In this document: positions 11,617 through 24,371 of the stretch, piece by piece
Numbering within the stretch: position 1 is the first letter of the stretch
Layout: every line of letters begins with the position of its first letter
Assembly: GCA_025617745.1 (NCBI GenBank)
Contig: CM046858.1
Location: 34,294,598-34,358,597 of the forward strand
Reading direction: 5' to 3'
Source: Heliocidaris erythrogramma
Lineage: Eukaryota; Echinodermata; Echinoidea; Camarodonta; Echinometridae
DNA length: 64,000 nt
Position numbers and translations under genes: made by a program
The notes under the pieces: generated by a model
What the model was told of the DNA's origin: nothing
Seen by the model: the letters and a program-made list of their open reading frames with translations, nothing else
The model's database searches: none

Positions 11617-14600
11617 TATAGTTTTATATTCTATTTTTTGGCTTTCGGGGGGGGGGGGGGGGGTGGGAGACAGACTAAAAATTTTCTCTCAAATACTATT
11701 CTTTGATCATCATGTACATGGAAATATTTTCTAAATTATTTTTTGAAAATGTACTTTCTTTTATTATTGCAATCTATGTTTTAAGCCAAATATGAATGTA
11801 TAATGCATAAAGTTTTGTTTGAATGATATCATAATTATGTACAATTGTAGTATGTATTTGATTTGAGAGAAAATAATAAAAACATCTTAAAAATATATAT
11901 ATAAAACCAAGGAACTCGTGAGAAGTTAAATCTAAACTTATTGGTTTGATCAATGCTATCCATTTTTGTGAAGTTTATTTATTCACTCTAGATTAAATAA
12001 GGATTGCTGTTAGAATCAACTGACTACTTGTGTACTTGTGTACTTGTGTACTATCTAGACTAATAATTCATTAGTTGCAAAATTTTTGTTCGTTCTTCGA
12101 GAATGTTGCTGATGCCATTGCAGTGTTGTGTTATTGCCCCCCCCCCCCTGTATTGGGATATCCGTACTGAAGGGTATATTGACCAACTAGTCAATATAAC
12201 CATCGAAACATGACAAGGAATAGAAATAAAGATAAAGTAAGCTAAAATTCTGTGTAAAATAATTAGTATAGCGAGCCAGCATAAATTCTCAATAGATTGT
12301 TTGATCTCATATCCTTATCATGGTTATTCATTGTGCATTGCTAATTAATGATACTTCAAACTTATGGAAATAGATAGCCTAGTATTGCCGCTTCTATCTC
12401 TTTAATTCTGTATCCTTCGTACATCACACTGTTCATTGTCTATTTGTCTACTGAATATTGTCACATATTATACAGAAGATACGAAACAAGGTTTTTTATA
12501 TGAATGATTAGTGACTAACCCTTTAATATCAATATTATCGCCTAGTGAAAACACGATAGCGTTTACCTAAATCTGCCGGGATATCTCGGTGGAGTTGAGG
12601 GTGAGCAATATAATTTCAGCAGTGGTAACGACTCTCTTCATCAGATTGACTGAGGGGGGGGGGGGGGGGTGGGATGAAGAAGGCAATATGGACATAATCC
12701 CCCCTTGTTTTTTTTCTTTTGGGGTGGGGCGGATCCCCCAGATATCCTGTTCTCCGTTTTCCCCATGCCCATTTCTTGGTCAGTTCATTTTCTTTTCCAT
12801 GAACCTTATGAGTACGACCTTCTTTTGTTCGAATAGACGACTTGTAGTGACAGTGCAATGGAGGGGACGGGGGGGGGGGGATATTGTCTCAGGGCCTCTC
12901 ATTCAGAGCAAATTTCCATGCGCAGGGGAAAATAGATTTCTTTCTTTTACGCCAATGGTCTTGGATTCGTATTGTGCTAGCTGGAGAGAGAAGAAGAAAA
13001 CAATTATTGCCTGTCTTCGTCTTTGTTTTTCTAAATCTGTCTATGGATGGTCGGAAGACGAGACCGAATACAGGGGATTTTCCCTTCCTATCTTTACTTT
13101 TACTTTCCTTTAATTTCCAGCTAGCCAAAACAATATCCACGCTGATCATTAGCAAGAAAAAGACATGATATTTAAGAATAGAGAATTTTGGGAGTGTCCT
13201 GGTCTTCGGTCATCGTTTTCCTAACATACAGGGGAAATGCGAGTTTTGTCATTCTGGGAAATTAAACACTCTTGGTCAAATTTGATGGAGCGTATTCTTG
13301 AATGCTCGTTTAAATATAGTTACGACCTTCCAGTTTTGTTTAATATCATAGATTAAAATGTTTTTATTGTAATAACATAGCGCCCTCGAGAATTCCTCTC
13401 TTTTTATGCATCACTTCAAAAGTTTTCTTTCAGCTATCTCGTTTATTTTCCTACATCTGTACATTGCATTCTATGGTACACAATTATTTGTTGTCAATGA
13501 CCCTTTTGAATTCATTTCCATTCATCAGGCCAAGCCGTTCACCCATTATTCAATATTTCTTTACAGCCCATTCACAGGTCCAACAGTCTATTGGTACAAA
13601 CCATGGGTCTATACACGAGCGCCATTACATTAGGTTTGAGGCAATCGCTATAGGACTTAGCTAGTTTTGTAGATATGACCCATTTGTTCCTGCAGCCCAT
13701 CGATGGGCGCGGAACCGGGGGGGGGGGGGGGAGGACTGGAGCTGCTGCAGCCCCACTTTTAATATCAAAATTATCGCCCGATGAGAGCACGCTACCTGTA
13801 TCACTTAAACTTAAAGGAAAATTAAGTCCTGATTACAAATTTACTTATATTGGAAGGTGTAATATATTCCTACTTATTGGCCTAAATCATTTTCTATTAA
13901 GATATCAGAAAAGGGTAATAAATAAAGATATATTCCAACACCCGGTATCGTCTCCTACTCATTTACATGGGGGCTGCCATTTTCTTGCTGATTTGGAGTT
14001 GTACATGAACCATTGAGAAATGTTCCAGTCAGGAAGATATTTTGAATCCAAATCCTAAACTGATTTTCTTCATTACCTAAAATCCCATATGTGACGGAAA
14101 ATATAAAGTGGGTGTTTACATGTATTATAAAAATTAAATCTTTATAATGATACTTTTAAATTGTCTGGTTTTGCTTAACAAAAATCTATTTTCTTTGGGT
14201 TTGCCAAACAGAGTAGAACATAATATATGCAGCATGCATTCTGACTTTTCAAGTCCATTATCCGAAAGCAGGTGAATGCATAGTTTGCCGCTATAGATGC
14301 TCAGGGAAGAAGCATCCATAAAATTTGAATTAATTTGCTCCGTCCCATACGTCCAGTATCGAGAAAATAGATTTCTATTAAGCGAATATCGATTTTCAAC
14401 AGTCTCGAAGAGTGGTCTCGGTCTCGGAAGAAAAAAGTCTCGGTATCTCGAGATCTCGGTCTCGGTCTCGGTCCTTAAGGTCTCGACAACAACACTGGTC
14501 TCCATAAATTCTCCTGTTATCCTGCAATTTCTGGATAATGAAATTTAGATGTTACAAGTATTTGAGTTTCTCCAATGCATATCATATGTGTCGTCAATAA

Positions 14601-14813
14601 CCCGTTTGTAATTATCTTTTAGGCTCTTGAACATGGATTTCAAGCTCCATATATAAGTAATTATTATAATAAAAGTAGCATGCGGATCCAATATTGTATA
14701 AAAGTGGGGACTCCACAGTATATCTTAGTTGAGGCAGGAATAGGGCAGTTTTCCGCGTCATTCTGTAACCTCTTTTTCCCGGGAATAAGAATTCAGCAAT
14801 CGCATCGACTCTC

Positions 14814-15198
14814 TTCAAACGCCTCGGTAAAATACGGTCACATCTTTGTAGAACTCTAACGATGTTTACCTAATTTAAGTTTGCTATTTTTTTGTTACAA
14901 TGGAAGAGTAGTCACTTCTAATCATAAAGCAGTTAATAACGCCCTGTTTATTACACCGCTTGGTCTTCTCTCTAGCTAACCAAAACGACATTCACGCCGA
15001 CCATTAGTGGAAAACAAAAGACAACATTTTAAGAAATGGGGATTTTTTTTTTTAGTGTCCCGATGTTCGGTCTTCGTTTTTCAAACGCCTCGGTAAAATA
15101 CGGTCACATCTTTCTAGAACTCTAACGATGTTTACCTAATTTAAGTTTGCTATTTTTTTGTTACAATGGAAGAGTAGTCACTTCTAATCATAAAGCAG
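14814..15198 (+). repeat. Tandem copy of post-exon intron sequence (two units 266 bases apart)
   Basis: The unit 14814-14931 (TTCAAACGCCTCGGTAAAAT through AATCATAAAGCAGT) recurs at 15080-15198 with very few changes. It corresponds to the start of the intron after the LRR exons at 19131 and 36443. The exon itself is absent in both units. Confidence 0.85.
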
Positions 15199-15460
15199 TA
15201 GAACTATAAAAACTTTCTCCAAAGTGTAATGTTTTTTTTTTTAATACGGACTGTATAGTTACAGCCTATTCATTCGTCCTCCAGTCCACTGGTGCAATCC
15301 ATGTGTCTTACAACGCTAACGTCATTGTCTTTGTTTTCATAGCAATTGCTAGCATTTTGCCAGTTTTGTAGTTAAGGCCCATTGTTCTTGCAGTTCCTTG
15401 CTCTTACCATTGCTTACAGCGAATTGGTCCTACAATCCTAACTCCAACCCATCTACAGTG

Positions 15461-16300
15461 CTTTCCCCCAAAAAAGTTGGAAAACAGTTGAAATATATAT
15501 TTCAGAATATTTTCCCCAAAAAATCCATTCTTGTAGATAGCTTAGGGTCTCTCCTATACAACAACACCAAACATTTGGACTATAGCTATTACGCTTGAGT
15601 GATCAAAAAACAATTTTGCAAAAGAGTACAAAATTCAGACTTTACAAGAATTGGTATTTGTTCTTGCTGGTATCAACAAAGTTGAGAACCATTTGAAAAT
15701 TGACAGTTGAAAAAGTCTCCCCAATTAAATATTCCAAAACATTTTCAGGAAATATTCATACCTGTGGATAGCTTAAGGTCTCTTCTATCAAATTGCACCA
15801 ACATATCTCACAATATTTTACGCTTGATTAAGCCAAAGCAACTTTTGTGAAAGGGTGCAAAATCCATACTTGAACATTTTTGTTAATGTTCTGACTGGTA
15901 TCAGCAAATTTGAGAGTCATGAAAACACTGAGTGAGCAAGCCAGGTGAAACTAAAAGACTCACTAAGAGTAACATTTTGAAGCACTCAACAAAGTAGTGA
16001 ATTGCTCACTCAAGCACAAGATGTTGATGGGATGTGTAATTGTCTTTTAATGATCAGAATATGGATATTTCTAAGCCTTTTTATTACTCTCAGCTTGGCT
16101 GATACCAGCCGGAGCCAATTTAAATGCTTGTCTGGATTTTGCACCCTTTCACAAAATTGGCGTGTGCTCACTTATGCGTAGAATATTGTTCGATATTTTG
16201 GTGTCATTTGATAGAAGAGATCCTAAACTATCGACAGGTATGACAATTTCCTTTAAATGCTTTGAAACATTTATTTGGGGAGACTTTTTCCAACCAGAAT
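15461..16300. repeat. Composite direct and inverted repeat around a small MITE
   Basis: About 15461-15670 and 15690-15925 are diverged direct copies sharing TAGATAGCTTAGGGTCTCT-like and GCTGGTATCA blocks. About 16083-16300 is the reverse complement of the second copy (GGCTGATACCAGC; TTTTGCACCCTTTCACAAAA; GAAGAGATCCTAAACTATC). A short MITE (15926-16016) sits near the fold centre. The arms are about 220 bases and imperfect. Confidence 0.75.
15926..16016. mobile_element. Tiny MITE, TGAGTGAGCAA ends
   Basis: The ends TGAGTGAGCAAGCC and TTGCTCACTCA are inverted repeats. The interior AGACTCACTAAGAGTAACAT is shared with a second copy at about 34829-34907, whose right end is shorter. Length is about 90 bases, with no coding capacity. 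Confidence 0.7.
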
Positions 16301-16379
16301 TAACTTTGTTCTTGGACGCACTGTAGAACGGAGATTCATAATACATTTATTCATGAGCAACCTAGTGGTAGAACCAAGC

Positions 16380-16412
<33 letters not shown>

Positions 16413-16759
16413 TCCACAACTTCAACAGTTAATATCAATATTATCCCCCATTGAGAGCTGCACGATACCTGCAAAAGGATCCGTGTCATTAAACATAACG
16501 CCCTTATTGCTGCCAGCAGACGTCTTATGTTTTGAAAGCTTTACGAAATTTCCTGTATGTCTTGTTCATGTTTTACCGACATTATGCTGCATCATAATAT
16601 TTCCTATATTGCTCTGCTGTTAGCCAAGCCAAAGTAGTTACTCACCCAAAACGTAGTGAAAATAAATTTATTTCATCGCAGTACATTTAAGTATTGTCCT
16701 CTAAAACGCCTTTCAACAGTCATAGAAGTAATGAAATATAATGGAAATAAGTTTATATT

Positions 16760-17890
16760 TCTTTACTTATTAATTTATTGAAACATATTTATTGAGGATG
16801 AAACATGACTAGCAAAAGCTGTTTTACATGGCCCTGGTTAAGGGGCATTATAAAGCATTAAAATACAACAGAAAATACAAAATATCATATAGCACACTAC
16901 AATAATGCATCAAATTTACTGTAGCGTATTGACATGAAAACAAAACTATGATGTGATAAAGAAAAGTAAGAGGATGAGGATGGGAGAAAAGAGACAAGGT
17001 TGGAAGAGAGAGAGAGAAAGAGATAAAGAGAGAAAGAAATAGACAGAGAGAGAGAGAGAGAGAGAAGAAAGAACTATTATAATAAACACAAATAGGACAA
17101 TATGCGAATTAGCGTGCGCCCTATCAAAATTTGATTATTGCTCTGTGGAGTTGTATTTGCCCTACAAGGATACATGTGTCTTGAGGCTCGCGAAACATGG
17201 ATGAAACATGGATGTTAAATGTTTATCTGTAAGTAATTTCATATAAAGCAGCATGCGGATCCAAGATTATACAAAAGTGGGGGTCTCACAGGCTCGAGTG
17301 TATCTTCGAGGCAAGGGTGGGGCGGTTTTCCCCGTCATTGTGTAACCACTTTTTCCCGGGAATAAATCAAATCAAATCAATTTATTGTACTTAACTCCAT
17401 AATTTTTTATCATCATCAACATACAAATACAAAGCAAGATTCAAATAGGTTACAGATGATCAAAGAGGAATATCAATCATTGAAAAATAACAAAGCAACC
17501 CAACCCCACCCACAAAAACAACAACAAACAAACTAACAAACAAACAAAAACAAAAAAACAACCCATGAATAACAACACAAGAAGAGGCAAGTGCAATGTT
17601 ATAATAAGGAAGATAATATATATATGTCATCTATGTAGGCCTCGATTGATCTGCCAAACTCTTCCTATAATTTACCAATTTTGATCATGTATTATTTCTT
17701 TTTCTGTCACTGTGTATTATTACTGATCGAGTTGACACAGATCTTGCGTCGCTACTCTGCGTTATATATTTAAACTTTAGTTTAGTTCGCTCATATCTTT
17801 AAATGGAGGTACTATGGTATATATCTTATGAAATAGTTTTCTCTTTGTTCTTTGTTTAATGGACATCGCATAATAAAATGAAATTCAGTT
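16760..17890 (-). mobile_element. Non-coding LINE 3' ends (probable)
   Basis: Two places look like reversed LINE 3' termini: about 16760 (TTATTGAAACATATTTATTG then A/T-rich DNA) and 17370 (ATCAAATCAAATCAATTTAT, a short tandem tail). The sequence to the right of each gives no readable reverse transcriptase. Identification rests on resemblance to the tail at 58912 and is tentative. Confidence 0.35.
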
Positions 17891-18957
17891 TCTAAGTCCG
17901 ATTGGCAAGTGGGTCATAAACAATTATTAACTAGTAAATTTGTGGCCTCCCTGTTCAATCATTAATTTACTATTGCTTATCTTATTCCTAGATAGTTTTG
18001 AATAATGTGACTTCTCTATATTTAAAAAAAGTATTTTTCTAGTTTTTACGTATATTTCAGGTCCTTATATGTTTTGAGTTTGTTACAATATATACGTCAC
18101 TATTTTCCTCGATAATTCTGCCTGCCATGTCTTATATATTATCTTTCTTGCAATTTCGAATCTTTTGCTCGGATTATGGACATACCGATAAAAGGGGGAG
18201 GGAGGTATGGGATGAAAAAGAAAACCTCGTCATAAAACCCTCCCCTTCCCCTTTTTTTTTCTTTTTCCACAAGGGGCCGGGCGACCTCCTTCCCGATGTG
18301 ATGTTTTCCCTTCTCCCATGTCTACTCCTGTCAATTATTATTCTTGTCAATGAATGGAAGCTTACTTTTTCGTAAATAGATCAGTTGCAGTTGCGATTAC
18401 ATGGAGGGGGTGGGGGGCGGGGTGGAGTGTCTCTCAATTAGAGCACTTTTCTGATCCCCGCTGGATAAATACATATCAAAATTTTAACAAAAGCTGCGAG
18501 AGGAATATTGGATTTATTTATTTATTTATTAATCTTTTTTTTCGGGGGGGGGGGGGCGCTTAATATGTTTCTTTTCTTTCTTTCTTTCTTTTTTTTTTGT
18601 TGACATGATCATGTTTGTTGTGCTAATTGGAAAGAGAAGAGGGAAAAATATATCCCCGTCTTCGGTCTTCGTTTTTCCAAATCCTTGGATGGATGGTTGT
18701 AAACCGGGGGATCTTCTTTTTCCATCTTTTTTTCGACGGACCCTTTTTTCTCCTTTTCTCTCAAACATGCATGCCGACCATTAGCGGAAAACAAAAGACA
18801 AAAGACAAAAGACATTATTTTTTTAACCTCGAGGATGCAGACTAAACAGACATATATAGGGCCCATTTGTGCAGGATTTAGGTCCATAATAATCGTCGGA
18901 AAGTGTTTAGTTTCAATAATTGTGCTAATCTAGCTTTATCGATAATTATTTTAACAG

Positions 18958-19131
18958 ATTGTGACCTTTGACCTTTGGAAAGTGAATCTCGGTGAACGCC
19001 ACTCAGCATCACGTGATCTCGCTCAGTTGATCTGTAAGATGTCTCATCTGAAGAAGCTGACGCTGGGCTATGGCTTATTGCTACACGATGATTTCTATTC
19101 AACATCATCATCGATGGCATCGTCTGCAAAG
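18958..19131 (+). CDS. NLR gene 1, LRR-like exon (paralogue 1)
   Basis: This 174-base, phase-0 exon lies between a 3' splice site (TTATTTTAACAG) and a 5' splice site (GCAAAG, then GTACTG). It encodes 58 residues including SASRDLAQLICKMSHLKKLT and the C-terminal SSMASSAK. The exon at 36264-36443 encodes a clearly related 60-residue version, and the flanking introns match as well, so both come from duplication of one exon unit. The LxxLxL-like spacing of MSHLKKLTL suggests one leucine-rich repeat. In sea urchin NLRs, LRR segments lie on several small exons, which fits. It is open throughout with good splice sites, so I regard it as usable. Whether it is actually joined to the NACHT exon 16 kb upstream is inference. 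Confidence 0.72.
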
Positions 19132-20004
19132 GTACTGTGAAGCCAGTGAAGGTCATATCTTTCTAGTATTCTAACAATATCAACCTCAATTTTTTGTTTA
19201 GCTACAACGGAGGAGTAGTCACTAGTTACGGATATAAATAAGTTAATTTCACTGCCCATTTTATCACGCCGCTAGGACGAGGCAGGTAAACAAAGTTAAC
19301 TTCTTTATGTCAACGAATATGTTTAGAGTGATGAAAGAAAACTTAATTCATGAAATAGGAGTAATTTCAAGATGTTTTAACTAGCTGACATATTTAAATA
19401 AGGCTATCAGCTAAAATTTGTTGGGTTACATTTTCATTTAGCTTAATAAGGTCTCAGTCTCCATCGCAGTCCGCATCTAGAACAGAGACAAATATTACAT
19501 ACAGTTTTTTATATCTTACAATGAGCAACCTAGTGGTAGAATCAAGCTCCCCCCCCCCCCCCCCCTCCCCGTCCACAAGTGAAAAATAAATGTATTTTAC
19601 CGCAGAGAATGGGGATGGGAGCAAAGAGACAAAGTTGGTTAGAGAGAGAGAGAGGGGGGAGAAGATAAAAAACTTATAGCTCTCAAATGATGCGTATTAG
19701 CGTGCACGCTATTAAAATTTGATATTTGCTCTTGTGGAGTTGCTAAAGTATATTTTTTGGCTCTGGAAACATGGATTTCAAGTTCCATCTGTAAGTAAAT
19801 ATTATAATAAAAGTAACATGAGGATCAAAGATTATATAAAAGTGGGGCTCCACAGGCTTGAGTATATCTTAGTGGAGGCAGGGATAGGGAAGTTTTCCCC
19901 GTCATTGTGTAACCTCCTTTTCCCGGGAATAAGAATTCAGCAATCGCATCGACTCTCGTGCTCATATCATGGGCCCTACCGATGAAGGGGGAGAGAGGAG
20001 AATA

Positions 20005-20250
20005 TAGACATCAGATCGGGGACCGTGGGCGCCAGGCAGGGGTCGAAAAATTTTCGATTTTGGGCCACTTTCAGTTCGTCAAAAAGATAGTATTCACTTT
20101 TGAAGCCATTTTTGACCGTGACCTTGAGGGTCAAGGTCAAGGTCATCATGGCATCAGATCGGGGCCGTGGGCGCCAGTCATCCGTCGAAAAAAATATCCG
20201 AATGAATATCGAATAACTAATAACGAATATCAAAACAACTTCACAGACCT
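20005..20250 (+). mobile_element. Minisatellite-bearing element with TCAAGGTCA half-sites, copy 1
   Basis: It contains the unit GATCGGGGACCGTGGGCGCC ... GGGCCACTTTCAGTTCGTCA ... GTGACCTTGAGGGTCAAGGT followed by CAAGGTCATCATG, repeated once and then truncated. The right end reads GAATATCAAAACAACTTCAC followed by AGACCT, which also ends the copies at 31676 and 46690. It is non-coding despite a 130-codon open frame across it. Confidence 0.75.
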
Positions 20251-21529
20251 CTTCCAAAAAGGCGGAAGTTTCATAGCAACCGCACTCAACGTTGGCTGTG
20301 CTCCCGTACCGGGCTCGGAAGTGGTGCTGTCTCGCTCTGTCATAATGTAATATAATGCGTATATTCAATAACAAATATAGTTCAACAATTCAATAATTCT
20401 GCGTAATAATTATGAAATCTCCCTGAGCAAGATTGTGTAGGCTTTTGATCCCATCAGACTCTCTGATCAATCACAATAGCCTCTTATCACACCGGGCTGA
20501 CGTCGGCATCTGAGCGCGTCAGGCTCACGTCGGCTCTGATACCCTTTTTTTCCCTGGGAATATGAATTCAGCAATCGCATCGACTCTTGATCATGGAACA
20601 ATGCCATGTAAGTAAATGGGGGGGGGGGGGGGGGGGGGGGGTGGTTACCGGATGAAAACAAAATCTCTACATAGCTCCCAGCCTCTTCCTTTTCTTACCC
20701 TTTACGTTTCTCAACATGTGACGGCCGTGAACCCCAGCCTCCCCTATCCAATGTTTTTCATTTTCTTCCTATGTCTACTACTTTCAATTCACATTCTTTT
20801 CAATGAATACGAGCTTCTTTTTTGTAAATAGATGAGTTGTGACGGTACCAGGGTGGTGGTGGGGGGGGGGGGGGGGGGGGTGAGTGTCTCCCTGCCTCTC
20901 AATCAGAGCAATTTTCTGGCCTCTGTTCGATAGGAAAATTCGGGAGTGGTCATGCTTAGTTTTCTTTGATTTTCCGCCAATGATCGTGCGTATGGGTTGT
21001 GCTGGCTGTAGAGAGAAGAGGGAAGGAGTTATCCCTGGTCTTACGTATTTGCTTTCCAAATCCGTGCGTGAATGGTTGGAAAACGAGTCCAAGGGCGGTG
21101 TATCTTGTATCCACCTCCTGTCTCCACTATATTTTTTCCCCTCTCCAAGCAATGTTTTCCAACAACATACACACCGACTATAAGGGGGAAAAGAAAAGAC
21201 AGTTTTAAGAATCATGTTTATTATTATTATTATTTTTTTTTTGCTCTCTCTTTTTTGGGGATGGGGGGGGGGGGGGGGATGTCCCCGGTCTTTCAAACAC
21301 CCACAAACAGATTTGGAAAAACTGACACCGAAAACGGGAAATTTTCTTTTCTCCTTTCTGTCTCTATATGGCTATACCGAAACAATGCCATAGGAGGGAA
21401 GGAGGAATGAAAAAAAAGATCCTGGGTCTTCAGTCTTGGTTTCCCAAACACCCCCGGGGAAACGCGAATAAGATCGAACTCTTTCACATTCTGTGGATTT
21501 GCAACTACTGACGTGTATGGTAATATCCA

Positions 21530-21886
21530 GGACCGTAGATGGAGGGATAAGTCCCCGGACTGTGAACCACGAGGTCCGGGGTTCGAATCCCACCGCAGCA
21601 CTAGCGTCCTTTGGCAAGACGTTAATCTACATTTGCCACTCTCCACCCAGGTGTTAAATGGGTACCCGGTAGGATGCGAAAGTTAATGTCGTTTGCTTAG
21701 CAACCTGAGCGTCACTGTACTGCCCATTGCTGGAATGCTCCCCAGGGGGTGGAGAATGTGCATACATTGTGTGCGGGCTTGCCAGAATCCAATGACCGGG
21801 GTAATACTATATATCTAGCGCTTTGGGCCACTTTGGGAAAGGCACGTTATAAATGCCAGGTATTATTATTATTATTTATTATTATC
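21530..21886 (+). mobile_element. tRNA-derived SINE, copy 1
   Basis: The head contains a good RNA polymerase III B box (GGTTCGAATCCCA, about 21580-21592) in a tRNA-like context, GTCCCCGGACTGTGAACCAC before it. The body TTTGGCAAGACGTTAATCTA then CATTTGCCACTCTCCACC is shared with SINEs at 39194 and 48287. The tail is (ATT)n at about 21862-21886 after GCACGTTATAAATGCC. About 350 bases long. Confidence 0.82.
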
Positions 21887-22662
21887 TCCCCAGAATTTTA
21901 GGTAGAGGGGTGGCGTGTACAATTATCCCCATGTTCCGATGAAATAAAAAGAGCGAATATATGGCAATTATGATATGCAATGCTAGTTATAAAAGCAATA
22001 ATAATTACTGTCGTATAGGAATCATAAGAACAACCGAATTTTGGACGTTTATCTATACAGTCACAAGTTTTAAGAGGTAAACACTGTCTTGCTTCTCATC
22101 GTAAATTCAAGGAACCTAACAAGATTCACCACAGTAAGTGTTTGCAGGTACGTTTGTATAATTATATGGTGCACTCGGTGTCGCTTCACTCTCTTTTAGG
22201 GGAGCAAATCTATTTTGAAATGCGGGGGGGGGGGGGAGGGGGGGGCCACATGATTTAACTTTTGTAAGACTTGGCCAGTTTGGAAGTTGATAAAAATGGG
22301 CCCCGACATTTGCTCCTGCGACATTTTCACCACAGCCCATATCTCGAAAGGTCAAAGGTTAAGGTCAAGGTCATAATTTGGTTTCTTTTTGGTTCAGGAC
22401 AATGTAAAGATTATCGGATTAGGGTTAGGATTAGGGTTAGGTTTAGGTTTAGGTTTAGGATTAACATGGCAAAGTAAGACCGGAGCAAATGTCATACAGT
22501 TTTCTAATTATCTCTAATTATATCCATATCTGACATTCATATTTATATATACAGACACATTCAAAGACTCACCGACCACCCTATGCATGTGGTTTGTAAT
22601 AAGATTAGGTTAACCTGGGAGATGGAAGAGAGATCTCTCTTCCATTTCACTCGGTTAACGAA

Positions 22663-22972
22663 AATTAATAATAATAATAAATAATAATAATATAATATAA
22701 TAATATAACTCTAACTGCGACTTAGGGCGAAACCTTTTATCTCATCCTATTGTTACATTTCGCCCTAACGTTGAATTTCTATTGTGACGGAATAAACCTA
22801 TTGTTAGGTTTCGCCTTAAGTCGCAGTTAGGTAAATAATAATAGTAATAATAATAATAATAATTATAATTATTATAGTCATAATAATAATAATTATTATT
22901 ATTATAATAACAATTAAAATACTACTACTACTACTACTACTACTACTATTTATTATTATAATAATAATAATA

Positions 22973-23008
<36 letters not shown>
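22663..23008 (+). repeat. AAT/ATT/ACT trinucleotide array interrupted by a MITE
   Basis: (AAT)n runs flank a small inverted-repeat element at 22706-22832. To the right are mixed (AAT)n, (ACT)n at about 22920-22947 and (ATT)n. Any reading frame here is an artefact of the repeat (poly-Ile, poly-Ser). Confidence 0.9.
22706..22832. mobile_element. MITE with CTAACTGCGACTTAGGGCGA terminal repeats
   Basis: CTAACTGCGACTTAGGGCGA plus AACC at the left is inverted at the right as GGTTTCGCCTTAAGTCGCAG then TTAG. It is about 125 bases, sits inside an AAT array, and contains an inner TTTCGCCCTAACG. It is absent from duplication copy A. Confidence 0.85.
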
Positions 23009-24283
23009 GTGGGTTCTTGTATCAATAAAGGTACAATCACTAAAATTGCAAAGCAATACTCAGATATTCACAACAGTACCTTTTTTTCGTGAATATAGCA
23101 CACAGTTCCGGTATAACTTTGAATCGGTGTCTGATGTAAATGATCGTACACTGTATCTCCTAAAGTTGTAAAGCGCTGTAAAGCGCTATGAGCCTCACGG
23201 GAAAAGCGCTATGAACATTATCTATTATTATCATTATTGAAGTTTCATAGACATACTTTCTCTTGACTATTACTTAATTCGTGTTTAATTAAACAACAAA
23301 AAGGCACCATGTGGTGAAAACATTTAACTCCCATAGTTACATACAATTGCTATGATCTCTATTTCTGGGAAAGGGGTGCCAAATCGTTTTGCTGAAGTAT
23401 TTTGAAGCAAATTTTAAACAAGACGTAACTGTTAACTAGGTAAAAAACGGGCCAAATTTGAAAATAGTAAATAATACAATAATAACCCTTCATCCCATCA
23501 GCCACGGGCCCATGTCAATATAGTACCGACTTAATGATACATAGGCCTACTATTTTCTTCAGTTGTGCATTCTCATTATGCTCTCAAAAGCACTTGAATG
23601 AAATGTTACCTGATTAGAATATTTCATTGTTTCATACAAGAAAACTCAAACACCTCTGTCTGGTTATGTATTCCTATAGGCTAAATTATATCTTTATATA
23701 TTTATGAGCCCTATTCAATACATGCATGTGTCTGACACATCTATCGAAGACAACTCTTAACTCAATGTAAGAGGTTAAGGTGAACAAGTACTATTCACAG
23801 TTATTCAGTTAACTAGTTCAAAGGAAGAAGAAAAAACTCACACATTGTAGTTTTTCAAAGTCTGGGTATATTCAGTCATTCAGATCATCAGGACATAAAA
23901 AATGATACTTGAAATCTAGACTTGTTTTAGGCTCTATTATGAGAGAACAGTTGTCGTGATTTCTGTAAATACTACAATAATTCATAAGCACTTTTTCTTC
24001 ACAGGTGAAGTATTCCCATTATTCTGAATATTCATTAGCACAGATTACGTAGCATTGTAGCTTACAAAATTAGGTTGTGTGTGTGTGTGTGCGTTTGTTT
24101 AGCATTATGTCCGAGGACATTTTCGGACAGAGAACAAAAAAAAAAATCATGACAACAATGGTCCTCGGAAGGCGGACAATAGTCCTCGGACGTCGAACAA
24201 TGAATTTATGCCTTATTCCGTCGACTGTCCGAGGACGAGTAACAATAGAGGAACAATAGTTGTCCTCGGAAGTAAAGCCATGT

Positions 24284-24338
<55 letters not shown>

Positions 24339-24371
24339 GGGTGTATAGGGGTGTACGTGTACGTGTACGTG

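Larger units (their letters stand above)
5490..13815 (+). repeat. Segmental duplication, copy A
   Basis: Starting at TACGTTTGTATAATTATGTG, this region matches 22147-34385 in the same order and orientation. Long stretches are almost or fully identical: the reverse-strand translations of 8449-8673 and 27926-28150 are identical. Copy A lacks several segments present in copy B: the LINE at 24372-27821, the minisatellite element at 31022-31676, and the segment 32014-32276 that holds an LRR-exon remnant. Copy A in turn has a LINE 3' fragment (6300-6960) that copy B lacks. No coding exon is seen. The short open frames in it are conserved only because the duplication is recent. Confidence 0.88.
13816..18957. 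other. LRR-exon amplification zone without a surviving exon
   Basis: No coding exon is found. The sequence at 14400-14930 and 15080-15200 matches DNA downstream of the LRR exons at 19131 and 36443 (TCACATCTTT, CTAACGATG or CTAACAATATCAA, GGAGTAGTCACT), so this is a copy of the LRR-exon unit that has lost its exon. Poly-C of 31 bases lies at 16381-16411, an AG-rich microsatellite at about 17000-17065, and poly-G at about 18545. Confidence 0.6.
19132..22146. other. Intronic repeats after LRR exon
   Basis: The first 450 bases match DNA after the exon at 36264. Beyond that are poly-C at about 19549-19566, a GTGACCTTGAGGGTCAAGG element (20005-20250), poly-G at about 20617-20641 and 20861-20880, (ATT)n near 21220, another poly-G at about 21263, and a SINE. 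DNA at 20520-21300 resembles 12590-13170 and 33100-33760 (poly-G, then GTCTTCG and CCAAATCC segments). No gene is seen. Confidence 0.55.

Noticed and set aside
12589..13155. Overlapping frames of 88-174 codons on both strands
   Set aside because: The same DNA recurs at 33100-33760 with frame-breaking changes, so it is repeat DNA and not a gene.
18966..18980. Perfect reverse DR1 (TGACCTTTGACCT) in the LRR exon
   Set aside because: It lies in coding sequence and is not kept in the paralogue at 36264; treated as coincidence.
20784..21296. 170-codon minus-strand frame and overlapping + strand frames
   Set aside because: They read through poly-G/poly-C (proline and glycine runs) and repeated intronic DNA; no family match.
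22816..23040. Open frame of poly-isoleucine and poly-serine
   Set aside because: It is a translation of the AAT/ACT microsatellite.
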